Shown here: piece after piece, positions 34,379 through 42,301 of the stretch
Layout of the letters: each line of letters starts with the position of its first letter
Position numbering within the stretch: the stretch's first letter is position 1
Notes under the pieces: model-generated
What the model saw: only the letters and a program-made list of their open reading frames with translations
Told to the model about the DNA's origin: nothing
The model's database searches: none
Assembly: GCA_045604965.1 (NCBI GenBank)
Contig: JAZUPB010000044.1
Coordinates: forward strand, 10,595-74,594
Origin: JAISGQ01 sp045604965
GTDB taxonomy: Bacteria; Bacillota; Clostridia; Oscillospirales; Acutalibacteraceae
Length of the DNA: 64,000 nucleotides
Direction of reading: 5' to 3'
Program-made: the position numbers and the translations under genes

Positions 34379-35455
34379 ATGGCCAAGAAAAAAATCGGAA
34401 TACTGACCAGCGGCGGAGACTGCCCGGGGCTGAATGCAGCCATAAGAGGTGTAGTAAGAGCATCATATAACCTGTTTGATGTGGAATTCATCGGAATAAA
34501 CGATGGATATAAAGGACTTATTGACGGCGATTATAAGACAATGAAGTATGAGGATTTCAACGGAATACTCACACTTGGCGGTACTATACTCGGCACCCAG
34601 AGAACGCCATACAGAAATATGCGAATTATCGAGGAAGACAATATCGATAAGGTCGCCGCAATGAAGAAGAATTACAAGAAAATGGGTCTCGACTGTCTGG
34701 TCACTCTCGGCGGCAACGGAACCCACAAGACTGCAAACCTTCTTTCCGAGGAGGGACTCAATGTTATCGGTCTGCCCAAGACTATAGACAATGACCTTTA
34801 CGGAACAGATGTGACCTTCGGGTTCCACAGTGCGGTGGATATCGCAACAGATGTCGTGGACAGAATTCACACAACTGCAAACAGCCACGGAAGAGCAATG
34901 GTCATCGAGCTTATGGGCAATAAGGCAGGATGGCTGACCCTTTATGCAGGTGTTGCAGGCGGAGCAGACGTAATTCTTCTGCCTGAAATGCCTTATGATA
35001 TTAAGAAGGTAATTGATACAGTTGAAAAGCGTAAGGATCATAAGCGTAATTTTGCGATAATCTGCGTTGCTGAAGGAGCTATGAGCATTCAGGAAGCAGC
35101 AATGAAGAAAAAAGAGCGCGAAGCATACCGCTCAGAGCAGAAGTTTGCATCTGTAAGCTATCGCATAGCAGATCAGATACAGTCAGGAACAGGACTTGAA
35201 ACAAGAGTCGTTGTTCCGGGACACTATCAGCGCGGCGGTTCTCCTTCGCCCTATGACAGAGTCCTTGCAACACAGTTCGGTGCATATGCGGCAAGACTCA
35301 TCAAAGAAGAGGATTACGGAAATACAGTTGCAATGATAAACGGAGAGGTATCACATAATGCGCTTTCTGAAATAGCAGGTCTCAAGAAGCTGGTGCCTGC
35401 TGACGGAGATATGGTTCGCACTGCGAAGGATATGGGAGTCTGCTTCGGCGACTGA
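34379..35455 (+). CDS. pfkA: 6-phosphofructokinase
   Basis: Glycolytic enzyme that phosphorylates fructose 6-phosphate to the 1,6-bisphosphate. The phosphate-binding loop SGGDCPGLNAAIRG is at about 11-24 and the catalytic PKTIDND is at 133-139. The donor-site segment reads GGN113-G114-T, where E. coli ATP-PFK has G-G-D-G-S, and Lys134 stands where ATP enzymes of the E. coli type have Gly. Gly114 suggests ATP, Lys134 is a trait of PPi and some ATP enzymes, and the Asn is unusual, so the donor is open. Length 358. GGAGG lies before ATG 34379. Confidence 0.95.
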   Translation: MAKKKIGILTSGGDCPGLNAAIRGVVRASYNLFDVEFIGINDGYKGLIDGDYKTMKYEDFNGILTLGGTILGTQRTPYRNMRIIEEDNIDKVAAMKKNYKKMGLDCLVTLGGNGTHKTANLLSEEGLNVIGLPKTIDNDLYGTDVTFGFHSAVDIATDVVDRIHTTANSHGRAMVIELMGNKAGWLTLYAGVAGGADVILLPEMPYDIKKVIDTVEKRKDHKRNFAIICVAEGAMSIQEAAMKKKEREAYRSEQKFASVSYRIADQIQSGTGLETRVVVPGHYQRGGSPSPYDRVLATQFGAYAARLIKEEDYGNTVAMINGEVSHNALSEIAGLKKLVPADGDMVRTAKDMGVCFGD

Positions 35456-35480
35456 TGATTATCCGGGAAGGATTGGATAT

Positions 35481-36773
35481 ATGAGCAAAAAAAGGACACA
35501 GAAAAAAGAGCGCGAGTGGTTCAAGCTGGACAACGCCGCAAATATTTACCCGGCAATAATCAGTGCGAAGTGGTCGCCGAATTTTCGTGTCTCCGCAACA
35601 CTCAATGAGCAGGTAGACCCGGACAAGCTGCTTAAAGCGCTCAAAATATGCCTGCCTCGATTCAGAAATTTCACTCTGGTGCTGAAAAAGGGATTTTTCT
35701 GGCATTACCTTGAGGAAAACGACAAGGAACCGGTGCTTTGTGAAGAGGTGCGCAACCCTATGCGCGTTATAACAAAGCACGATAATAACGGATATCATTT
35801 CCGTGTAATATCCTATAAAAACAGAATAGCGGTCGAAATAATGCACGTTATCGCAGACGGAACAGGCGGAATGATGTTCCTCAAAACGCTGGTAGCGGAA
35901 TATCTGCGTCAGACAGGAGTGAAAGTACCCTATGATGCAGAGGGCATTATTGACGTAAGACAGGAACCTGATCCGGAAGAAATGGAAGACGGATTCCGTA
36001 AATACACACGATTTCACGCCAAGCAGGCGCGAAAGGAGAGCCGTGCGTACTGGGTAAAGGGCACCCGTCAGAAGGCAGGCAGTGCGACAATAATCACCGG
36101 TCGTATGCCTGTTGCGGAGGTGTCTGCGAAGGCAAAGGAATACGGAGCAACGATAACGGAATTTATCGCATCGGTGATAATATACGTTATCTATATGAAG
36201 CAGAAAAGCGAAAACCGCAGAAAAGAACTGCCTGTAAAAGTAAGCGTACCGATAAATCTGCGCAGCTTTTATCCCAGTAAGACTCTCCGGAATTTTTCGT
36301 TGTTTATAAATCCGGGAATAGAGCCCAGATACGGTGACTATACCTTCGATGAAATAGTAAGCGACGTTCATCATTTTATGAAGATGAACCTGAAAGAAAA
36401 ATACCTTAATGCGGTAATGAGCAGTAATCTCGGAGATGAGCTCAATCCGCTTGTAAGAATAATTCCGCTTCCTCTTAAAAATATGGTCCTTTCAATGATG
36501 TACAGCTCAGTGGGAGAGACAAGATTTACCACAGATATGTCAAATCTCGGATCTGTAAAGCTGCCCAAAGAGATGGAAGAGCACATCAATACTATTGATT
36601 TTATGCTCGCTGCACCTCACGGCATTGGTTTTGCAATGGGTATCGCAGGATATAACGGTTCGCTCAACATAACCTTTGCTACGGCTCTGCGTGAATTGGA
36701 TTGCCAAAGAGAATTTTTCCGTGAGCTGGTAAAAATGGGCATACACGTAAAGATAGAAAGTAACCACAGGTAG
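35481..36773 (+). CDS. Condensation-domain-like acyltransferase
   Basis: 430 residues related to the CoA-dependent acyltransferase superfamily (condensation domains, alcohol O-acetyltransferases). The catalytic HxxxDG is H122-V-I-A-D126-G127, in a matching HVIADGTGG context. The second structural lobe carries SVPINLRSF and the late DFMLAAPHGIGFAMG region. Acyl acceptor and donor are unknown. It lies between pfkA and a zinc-ribbon membrane gene, 26 and 15 bases apart; this pairing with a DUF6320-like protein is known from other Clostridia. Confidence 0.75.
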   Translation: MSKKRTQKKEREWFKLDNAANIYPAIISAKWSPNFRVSATLNEQVDPDKLLKALKICLPRFRNFTLVLKKGFFWHYLEENDKEPVLCEEVRNPMRVITKHDNNGYHFRVISYKNRIAVEIMHVIADGTGGMMFLKTLVAEYLRQTGVKVPYDAEGIIDVRQEPDPEEMEDGFRKYTRFHAKQARKESRAYWVKGTRQKAGSATIITGRMPVAEVSAKAKEYGATITEFIASVIIYVIYMKQKSENRRKELPVKVSVPINLRSFYPSKTLRNFSLFINPGIEPRYGDYTFDEIVSDVHHFMKMNLKEKYLNAVMSSNLGDELNPLVRIIPLPLKNMVLSMMYSSVGETRFTTDMSNLGSVKLPKEMEEHINTIDFMLAAPHGIGFAMGIAGYNGSLNITFATALRELDCQREFFRELVKMGIHVKIESNHR

Positions 36774-36788
36774 TGATAGGAGGTATAT

Positions 36789-37490
36789 ATGTCATACTGC
36801 GTAAACTGCGGTGTCGAACTGCACGAGAGCGAGAAGAAATGTCCGCTTTGCGACACTGTTGTAATAAATCCCAATTTAATTACAGGTGAGCCTGCCGAAT
36901 CTGTTTTCCCAGAAGAACAGCAATTGGTTGACATAATATCGGAGCATCGCTGGTGGGCAGGAATACTTGCCATAGTGCTGGCGATTCCTGCGTCTATCTG
37001 TCTTCTGTGCAACTTCGGCATACACAAGGAACTGAGCTGGTCTCTGATAGTAACCTCTGCGTTGATAATGGCCTGGGCGTTTGTAGGACCTCCGCTTCTG
37101 ATGCGAAAGATAAATTATATAGCATTATTTGTTATCTACACGTCAGCAATACTGATTTTTCTGTTTGTGATGTGTTGGCAGCTAAACGGCGATTGGTTTT
37201 TAAGCATAGCCGTTCCCATAGTGCTTTGCTTTATGACCGTGCTGAGTATAAATACAATCGTCATAAAAAACAATGTTGCCAAGCTTTATTCGGCGGCGAC
37301 ATTCTTTCTGACAATAGGAGCACTGGTAGTAGCGATAGAAATAGTAACAGATTATTATCTTCATAAAGAGATATCACTGTCCTGGTCGCTTATAGCTTTG
37401 GTGCCCTGCGCACTGATGTCGCTTTTGTATGTTATAATTCAGAAAAAGAAGGGCTTGAAAAACAGCCTCAAAAAAAGATTCAGAATGTAA
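36789..37490 (+). CDS. Zinc-ribbon membrane protein (DUF6320-like)
   Basis: 233 residues. The N-terminus is a zinc ribbon, C4-x-x-C7 and C18-x-x-C21, followed by a short linker and about six membrane helices between residues 55 and 215, ending in a basic tail. The function is unknown; adjacency to the acyltransferase suggests that they act together. AGGAGG lies 7 bases before ATG 36789, and a terminator follows. Confidence 0.75.
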   Translation: MSYCVNCGVELHESEKKCPLCDTVVINPNLITGEPAESVFPEEQQLVDIISEHRWWAGILAIVLAIPASICLLCNFGIHKELSWSLIVTSALIMAWAFVGPPLLMRKINYIALFVIYTSAILIFLFVMCWQLNGDWFLSIAVPIVLCFMTVLSINTIVIKNNVAKLYSAATFFLTIGALVVAIEIVTDYYLHKEISLSWSLIALVPCALMSLLYVIIQKKKGLKNSLKKRFRM

Positions 37491-37492
37491 AC

Positions 37493-37529
37493 AAAAAGCT
37501 TCACGTTTTTTACGACGTGAAGCTTTTTC
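37493..37529 (+). terminator. Terminator of the nitroreductase-pfkA unit
   Basis: AAAAGCTTCACGT pairs with ACGTGAAGCTTTT, followed by T. Confidence 0.85.
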
Positions 37530-37547
37530 AAAATAACAGGTGGAATT

Positions 37548-37994
37548 ATGGATATAATCAAATTTTTCGAATACAAAAATAAATCGGAATGGATTGAAAA
37601 AATCCGAAGATGCGATTGGAGAGCGGCAGTATTTCTGGCAGATTTGCTTGAGCAGAACCGTTTCCATACCGTGCTGGGAAACGGAGAGCTGTTTGTTTTG
37701 ACAGACGGAGAAAATGTGGTTTCCTTCTGTACGCTTACCGAAAAGGACTGCATCGATGATAAAGAACTGTATCCCTGGATCGGTTTTGTGTATACAGCCC
37801 CCGAATACAGAGGACACAGATACAGTGGAAAAGTTATCGATGCCGCCTGTGCAGAGCTGAATAAGCAAAACATCAAAAAGGTTTATCTTGCCACTGATCA
37901 CATAGGACTTTACGAAAAATACGGGTTTGAGTATCTGGAAAGCCGTTTGGATGTTTACGGGGAACAAAGCAGGATATATACAAAAAATATTTGA
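37548..37994 (+). CDS. GNAT N-acetyltransferase
   Basis: 148-residue single-domain GNAT enzyme. The acetyl-CoA loop is in APEYRGHRYSGKVID and the C-terminal motif Y-E-K-Y-G-F-E is intact. Substrate unknown. It lies between two terminators, and the 18-base gap to the upstream terminator leaves little room for a promoter, so some readthrough may feed it. Confidence 0.8.
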   Translation: MDIIKFFEYKNKSEWIEKIRRCDWRAAVFLADLLEQNRFHTVLGNGELFVLTDGENVVSFCTLTEKDCIDDKELYPWIGFVYTAPEYRGHRYSGKVIDAACAELNKQNIKKVYLATDHIGLYEKYGFEYLESRLDVYGEQSRIYTKNI

Positions 37995-38005
37995 TGCACC
38001 GAATA

Positions 38006-38035
38006 AAAAGCGACGGCAGAAGCCGTCGCTTTTTA
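38006..38035. terminator. Bidirectional terminator
   Basis: AAAAAGCGACGGC pairs with GCCGTCGCTTTTT between the convergent GNAT and yebC genes. Confidence 0.9.
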
Positions 38036-38049
38036 CATCAGATTTAAAA

Positions 38050-38784
38050 TCAGTCCTCGTCGGGAGCATCCCAGGAATGCCATACATCCTGAACATCGTC
38101 ATTATCCTCAAGCATATCAAGAAGTCTCTGCATTTTGAATGCCATATCGGGATCGTCAATGGTGGTGTAGGTGTCGGGGATCTTTTCGACATCAGCGTTT
38201 ACGAATTCATAACCCTTTGCCTCGAGACCGTCACGTACAGCGGAGAAATCATCTTCTTCGGTGTAAATAACATATACGTCCTCGTCGGTCTTGAAATCGG
38301 AAGCGCCCAACTCAAGTGCATCCTCCATTACCTGATCTTCATCGAGATCTTCAGCCTCGATAGCGATGACGCCTTTGGTGGAGAACATAAAGGAAACACA
38401 GCCGGTTGTGCCGAGATTGCCGCCGTTCTTATCGAAGTAATGGCGAAGATCACCGGCGGTACGGTTTCTGTTGTCGGTAAGAGTTTCAACTATAACAGCA
38501 ACACCGCAGGGACCGTAGCCTTCGTAGGTGAGAGCTTCGTAATCCTTGCCGTCATTGTCGCCGGAAGCCTTCTTGATAACTCTTTCGATATTGTCGTTAG
38601 GAACGTTCAGGGATTTTGCCTTTGCAATACAGTCCTTGAGGCGGGGGTTTGCAGCGGGATCGGCACCGCCGTTCTTGACAGCAACAGCGATTTCGCGGCC
38701 TATTTTAGTGAAGACCTTCGCACGCTGGCTGTCGGTCTTTTCTTTCTTTCTCTTGATCGTACTCCATTTATTATGTCCGGACAT
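38050..38784 (-). CDS. yebC: YebC/PmpR-family protein
   Basis: 244 residues, with the family start MSGHNKWSTIKRKK and the segment NPRLKDCIAKAKSLNVPNDNIERVIKKA. Members are known either as DNA-binding regulators or as ribosome-associated factors that ease translation of proline stretches; sequence does not decide between these. Length and all three domains are normal. GGAGGGTC lies 7 bases before ATG 38784. Confidence 0.93.
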   Translation of the reverse strand: MSGHNKWSTIKRKKEKTDSQRAKVFTKIGREIAVAVKNGGADPAANPRLKDCIAKAKSLNVPNDNIERVIKKASGDNDGKDYEALTYEGYGPCGVAVIVETLTDNRNRTAGDLRHYFDKNGGNLGTTGCVSFMFSTKGVIAIEAEDLDEDQVMEDALELGASDFKTDEDVYVIYTEEDDFSAVRDGLEAKGYEFVNADVEKIPDTYTTIDDPDMAFKMQRLLDMLEDNDDVQDVWHSWDAPDED

Positions 38785-38856
38785 AATGACCCTCCGTAAA
38801 TTATTTTAGAGGCGTAAAAAGCGTTAAACAAACCGCTTTCCCTCGAATGCCATAAT

Positions 38857-38885
38857 ATTTTATCACACAAGCCGCCGCGATACAA
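38857..38885 (-). promoter_or_regulatory. yebC promoter
   Basis: On the minus strand TTGTAT (38880-38885) and TAAAAT (38857-38862) are 17 bases apart, with extended -10 TGA. A promoter with the same elements faces the other way 10 bases to the right. Confidence 0.65.
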
Positions 38886-38895
38886 GACATTTTTA

Positions 38896-38924
38896 TTGTA
38901 TAAAAGAAGAAACCGTGTTAAAAT
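38896..38924 (+). promoter_or_regulatory. Promoter of the DegT-like gene
   Basis: TTGTAT at 38896-38901 and TAAAAT at 38919-38924 are 17 bases apart, with extended -10 TGT. Confidence 0.65.
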
Positions 38925-38953
38925 ATAAGTTAAGTGTTCAGGAGGTGACGGGT

Positions 38954-40078
38954 ATGAGTATTACTCTTTATGCGTCAGATATAATTACAAAAGAAGAAGT
39001 GACAAAAGCTGTTGACAATATATTCAGTAAAAAAGCATGCTCGGCGGTTGATATACTTGAAAAAGAAATATGCAGTTTAACCGGCGCAGCAGCGTCAAGA
39101 GCTGCCGACAGTGCAGAATCTGCGCTGCGTGCACTGCTTTACTCCTGGTCAGTCTGCAGAGGTGAAGCAGTGTTTGTGCCGTCCTTTGCAAATCCCTTTA
39201 CGGTGCTTACTGTAATGGAAAGCGGAGCTGTGCCGGTTTTTGTTGACTGTGACAGGGATACCTGGAATATAAGTGCCTCAAAGCTTGAGAGTGCAGTAAA
39301 AAAGTGTCTGAAAAACAACGAGCTATACCCAAGAGCGGTAATAGCCTGTGATATGTTCGGCTTGCCCTTTGATTGTCAAGAGATAAGCGATGTCTGCGCA
39401 AGATACGGACTGCTTCTCATAGAAGATGGGTCAATGGCATTCGGAGCAGAGATAAAAGGCAAAAAAACAGGAACTCTCGGCGATTCTTCTGTTGTGGAGT
39501 TTCGCAATCCAATGATTGCGGGGGCATATGCGGCAGCAGCGCTGACAGATGATATCCGCCTTGCCAAAAATGTAAGTATTGCACTTAACGGCGGACGAAG
39601 AATATCGGATAATGCAACGGGAGCATCGGAAATTATCAGAATGGGCAACCGTACTGCGCTGAACGAGTTTTATGCAGAGTTGATGCTCATAAATTCGCTT
39701 ACTAAAAATGAAGCAGCAGAAAAACGCCGTGCTGCAGCAGAAAAATACAAAGAAGCGGCAAAGGGAACAGCTGTGACATATCAGGCGGAAAAAGATGATG
39801 TAAAGGGTGCATACCCTGTATTCGCACTGTGTGCACAGGATAAGGAAAGTGCCGAGCGTATGGTGAAGGAATTTTGTGAGGCAGAAATAGAGTGTAAAGC
39901 GTTGTTTTCAAAGCCTTTGTGCCGACACTCGGCGTTCAAGGACATAGGCTGTCAGACCTCTGATGTGCCTGTAGGCTCAAATCTTTCAGTCTGCACATTT
40001 ATGCTTCCCTGCCACGAAAAGCTCACAGAAAAAGAGATAAATTATATCTGTGAAAAAATAAAACAGATTTGTGTATGA
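38954..40078 (+). CDS. DegT/DnrJ-family protein lacking the PLP lysine
   Basis: 374 residues with the fold-type I sugar-aminotransferase pattern: substrate loop VPSFANPFTVLTV, VFVDCD, and the cofactor Asp in LLIEDGSMAFGAEIKGKKTGTLGD (D158). Where the family carries the Schiff-base lysine (F-x-x-x-K in the next strand), this protein reads F183-R-N-P-M187, and no Lys occurs from 172 to 204. Aminotransfer is therefore unlikely; a dehydratase-like, binding or regulatory role is possible. AGGAGGTGA lies 5 bases before ATG 38954, which decides the start over the longer frame at 38915. No sugar-pathway genes are adjacent. Confidence 0.75.
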   Translation: MSITLYASDIITKEEVTKAVDNIFSKKACSAVDILEKEICSLTGAAASRAADSAESALRALLYSWSVCRGEAVFVPSFANPFTVLTVMESGAVPVFVDCDRDTWNISASKLESAVKKCLKNNELYPRAVIACDMFGLPFDCQEISDVCARYGLLLIEDGSMAFGAEIKGKKTGTLGDSSVVEFRNPMIAGAYAAAALTDDIRLAKNVSIALNGGRRISDNATGASEIIRMGNRTALNEFYAELMLINSLTKNEAAEKRRAAAEKYKEAAKGTAVTYQAEKDDVKGAYPVFALCAQDKESAERMVKEFCEAEIECKALFSKPLCRHSAFKDIGCQTSDVPVGSNLSVCTFMLPCHEKLTEKEINYICEKIKQICV

Positions 40079-40106
40079 AAATTTACAAAGAATTAGGTGT
40101 TATCGC

Positions 40107-40136
40107 TTTACATTAGGGTGTATTTTATAGTAAAAT
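40107..40136 (+). promoter_or_regulatory. Probable pyrH promoter
   Basis: TTTACA at 40107-40112 and TAAAAT at 40131-40136 are 18 bases apart. Confidence 0.5.
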
Positions 40137-40165
40137 AGATTCAATAAAAACTTGGAGTGATTTCA

Positions 40166-40876
40166 ATGCAGGCAAAATATAAGCGCGTACTGCTGAAACT
40201 CAGCGGAGAAGCGCTTGCAGGTGATAAAAAATTCGGTTTCGACGAAGGTGCTATCTCTGAGATCTGTGCAGCAATAAAGCAGGTCGCTGACCTTGGCGTA
40301 GAGATCGGAATCGTAGTCGGCGGAGGTAATTTCTGGAGAGGAAGAAGCTCCGGCGAAATGGACAGAATAAAGGCAGATCATATCGGTATGCTGGCAACTG
40401 CAATGAATGCCCTTGCAGTATCCGATGCACTTGAGCAGAAGGGTGTATGTACCAGAGTGCAGACTGCGCTTCCTATGCCCAGTGTAGCAGAGCCGTTTAT
40501 TAGAAATAAAGCTGTCAACCATCTTGAAAAGGACAGAGTTGTAATTTTCGGATGCGGAACTGGCAATCCGTTCTTCTCCACAGATACAGCTGCAGCTCTC
40601 AGAGCAGCAGAGATTGGTGCTGAAATAATACTCAAGGCATCTGTTGTTGACGGTGTATACGATAAGGATCCCCACGTTTATGAGGATGCAGTTAAATATG
40701 ACCGCATAACCTACGGTGAAGTTCTTGAAAGAGGCCTCAAGGTTATGGACGGTGCAGCAGCGGCACTCTGCCGTGACAACAAAATGCCTATTATGGTATT
40801 TGATATGCAGCAGCCTGAAAATCTTATCGCAGCAGTCTGCGGCGAAGGAATCGGCACTGTAGTTTACGCTGACTGA
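40166..40876 (+). CDS. pyrH: UMP kinase
   Basis: Hexameric bacterial UMP kinase of the amino-acid-kinase fold; makes UDP from UMP and ATP. 236 residues. KRVLLKLSGEAL at the start, the GGGNFWRGR loop and the GTGNPFFSTDTAAALRA region are diagnostic. TTGGAGTGA lies before ATG 40166, preferred over the in-frame start at 40157. It opens a run of plus-strand housekeeping genes continuing to polC; pyrH-frr-uppS-cdsA-dxr order is common in bacteria. Confidence 0.97.
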   Translation: MQAKYKRVLLKLSGEALAGDKKFGFDEGAISEICAAIKQVADLGVEIGIVVGGGNFWRGRSSGEMDRIKADHIGMLATAMNALAVSDALEQKGVCTRVQTALPMPSVAEPFIRNKAVNHLEKDRVVIFGCGTGNPFFSTDTAAALRAAEIGAEIILKASVVDGVYDKDPHVYEDAVKYDRITYGEVLERGLKVMDGAAAALCRDNKMPIMVFDMQQPENLIAAVCGEGIGTVVYAD

Positions 40877-40916
40877 TAAATCGATAAAAATACATAGATG
40901 AAAGGGAGCATAATCA

Positions 40917-41471
40917 ATGGATACAGTATTTAAGACAACAGAAGAAAAAATGAATAAGACGATAAATGTTCTTATCTCCGATTACAAGACCGTCCGAGCA
41001 GGACGTGCAAACCCCAGCGTTCTCGACAGAATATCTGTTGAATATTACGGAACAGAGACCCCCATCAACCAGCTTGCTTCTATCAGCGTAGCTGAGGCAA
41101 GAGTTCTCTGCATCCAGCCCTATGATGCATCCGCACTTCGCAACATCGAAAAGGCAATCAATGCATCTGATATAGGCATCAATCCTCAGAATGACGGCCG
41201 TGTTATCAGACTTACATTCCCTCCTCTCACTGAAGAGCGCCGCCGCGATCTTGCAAAGGACATCAAGAAGATGGGCGAGGACAGCAAGGTTGCTATCCGT
41301 TCCATCCGCCGCGATGCCATCGATAAGCTCAAGGCAATGAAGAAGGAGTCTGTCATTACTGAGGACGACCTCAAGAATGCAGAAAAGAAGACACAGGATC
41401 TCACAGATAAGTTCATCAAGCAGATCGACACCATCGCTGCAGATAAAGAAGCAGAGATTATGGAGATCTGA
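40917..41471 (+). CDS. frr: Ribosome recycling factor
   Basis: 184 residues. Splits post-termination ribosomes together with EF-G. The RAGRANPSVLDRISVEYYG hinge region and the LTEERRRDLAKDIKK helix are typical of the family. AAAGGGAGC lies about 8 bases before ATG 40917, 40 bases after pyrH. Codon use is strongly biased, as expected for high expression. Confidence 0.98.
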   Translation: MDTVFKTTEEKMNKTINVLISDYKTVRAGRANPSVLDRISVEYYGTETPINQLASISVAEARVLCIQPYDASALRNIEKAINASDIGINPQNDGRVIRLTFPPLTEERRRDLAKDIKKMGEDSKVAIRSIRRDAIDKLKAMKKESVITEDDLKNAEKKTQDLTDKFIKQIDTIAADKEAEIMEI

Positions 41472-41507
41472 TAAATCTCACTGCGTGCTGAAAAGAAACA
41501 TTATGTT

Positions 41508-41532
41508 TACCGTGGGCGAAATGCCCACGGTA
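41508..41532 (+). other. Perfect hairpin between frr and uppS without a T tract
   Basis: TACCGTGGGC and GCCCACGGTA form a 10-base stem with a 5-base loop. The following bases are not T rich, so ordinary termination is unlikely; an mRNA end-stabilising or processing element is possible. Confidence 0.6.
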
Positions 41533-41575
41533 TTACGCATTAAAAGGAACATTTAAAAGAGGAAGGAGCATTGGA

Positions 41576-42301
41576 TTGTTCAAGCGTAAAAAGAGTATAC
41601 ATAAAGCAGAACGCCAGCTGCCGGAGCATATCGGAATAATAATGGACGGCAACGGCCGATGGGCGCAGAAACGCGGACTTCCTCGAATGGCAGGACACCG
41701 TGAAGGTGCAAACAATTTCCGAACAATAACAAGATACTGCAATGAAATAGGAATAAAGTATCTTACCGTATATGCATTTTCCACTGAAAACTGGAATCGT
41801 CCCAAGGAAGAAGTAGACGCGCTGATGAAGCTCCTTTATGATTACCTTGTGGAATCTCTGCGAGATTTCCGTGAGGAAAATATAAAGACAAGATTTATCG
41901 GCGACAGAAGTGTTCTTCATCCGAAGCTTCAGGAGCTTATGGCAGAAGCAGAGGAGCTTTCCAGCGATAAAACAGGTCTTGTTCTCAACCTTGCCATAAA
42001 TTACGGCGGAAGAGCAGAGATTGTGACTGCAGTCAGAAAACTTGCAGAGGAGGGCGTAAAGCCCGAAGAAATAACAGAGCAGATGATTAGCGACAGAATG
42101 TATACGGGCGGACAGGCTGATCCTGACCTGATAATCAGACCCAGCGGAGAATACAGAATATCAAACTTTTTGCTCTGGCAGTCTGCATACTCTGAATTCG
42201 TCTTTTTTGATGAAATTCTGTGGCCTGACTTTTCAACAGAAGATCTTGAAAGGGCAATTGATATTTTCTCAGGCAGAAAAAGACGTTTTGGAGGGATATA
42301 A
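41576..42301 (+). CDS. uppS: Undecaprenyl diphosphate synthase
   Basis: Cis-prenyltransferase that builds C55 undecaprenyl diphosphate, precursor of the carrier used by MraY and MurG. The catalytic Asp24 lies in IIMDGNGRWA; the later GGRAEIV and IIRPSGEYRISNFLLWQSAYSE motifs are intact. 241 residues. The start is TTG 41576, with GGAAGGAG about 6-8 bases upstream. It abuts cdsA with no gap. Confidence 0.97.
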   Translation: MFKRKKSIHKAERQLPEHIGIIMDGNGRWAQKRGLPRMAGHREGANNFRTITRYCNEIGIKYLTVYAFSTENWNRPKEEVDALMKLLYDYLVESLRDFREENIKTRFIGDRSVLHPKLQELMAEAEELSSDKTGLVLNLAINYGGRAEIVTAVRKLAEEGVKPEEITEQMISDRMYTGGQADPDLIIRPSGEYRISNFLLWQSAYSEFVFFDEILWPDFSTEDLERAIDIFSGRKRRFGGI

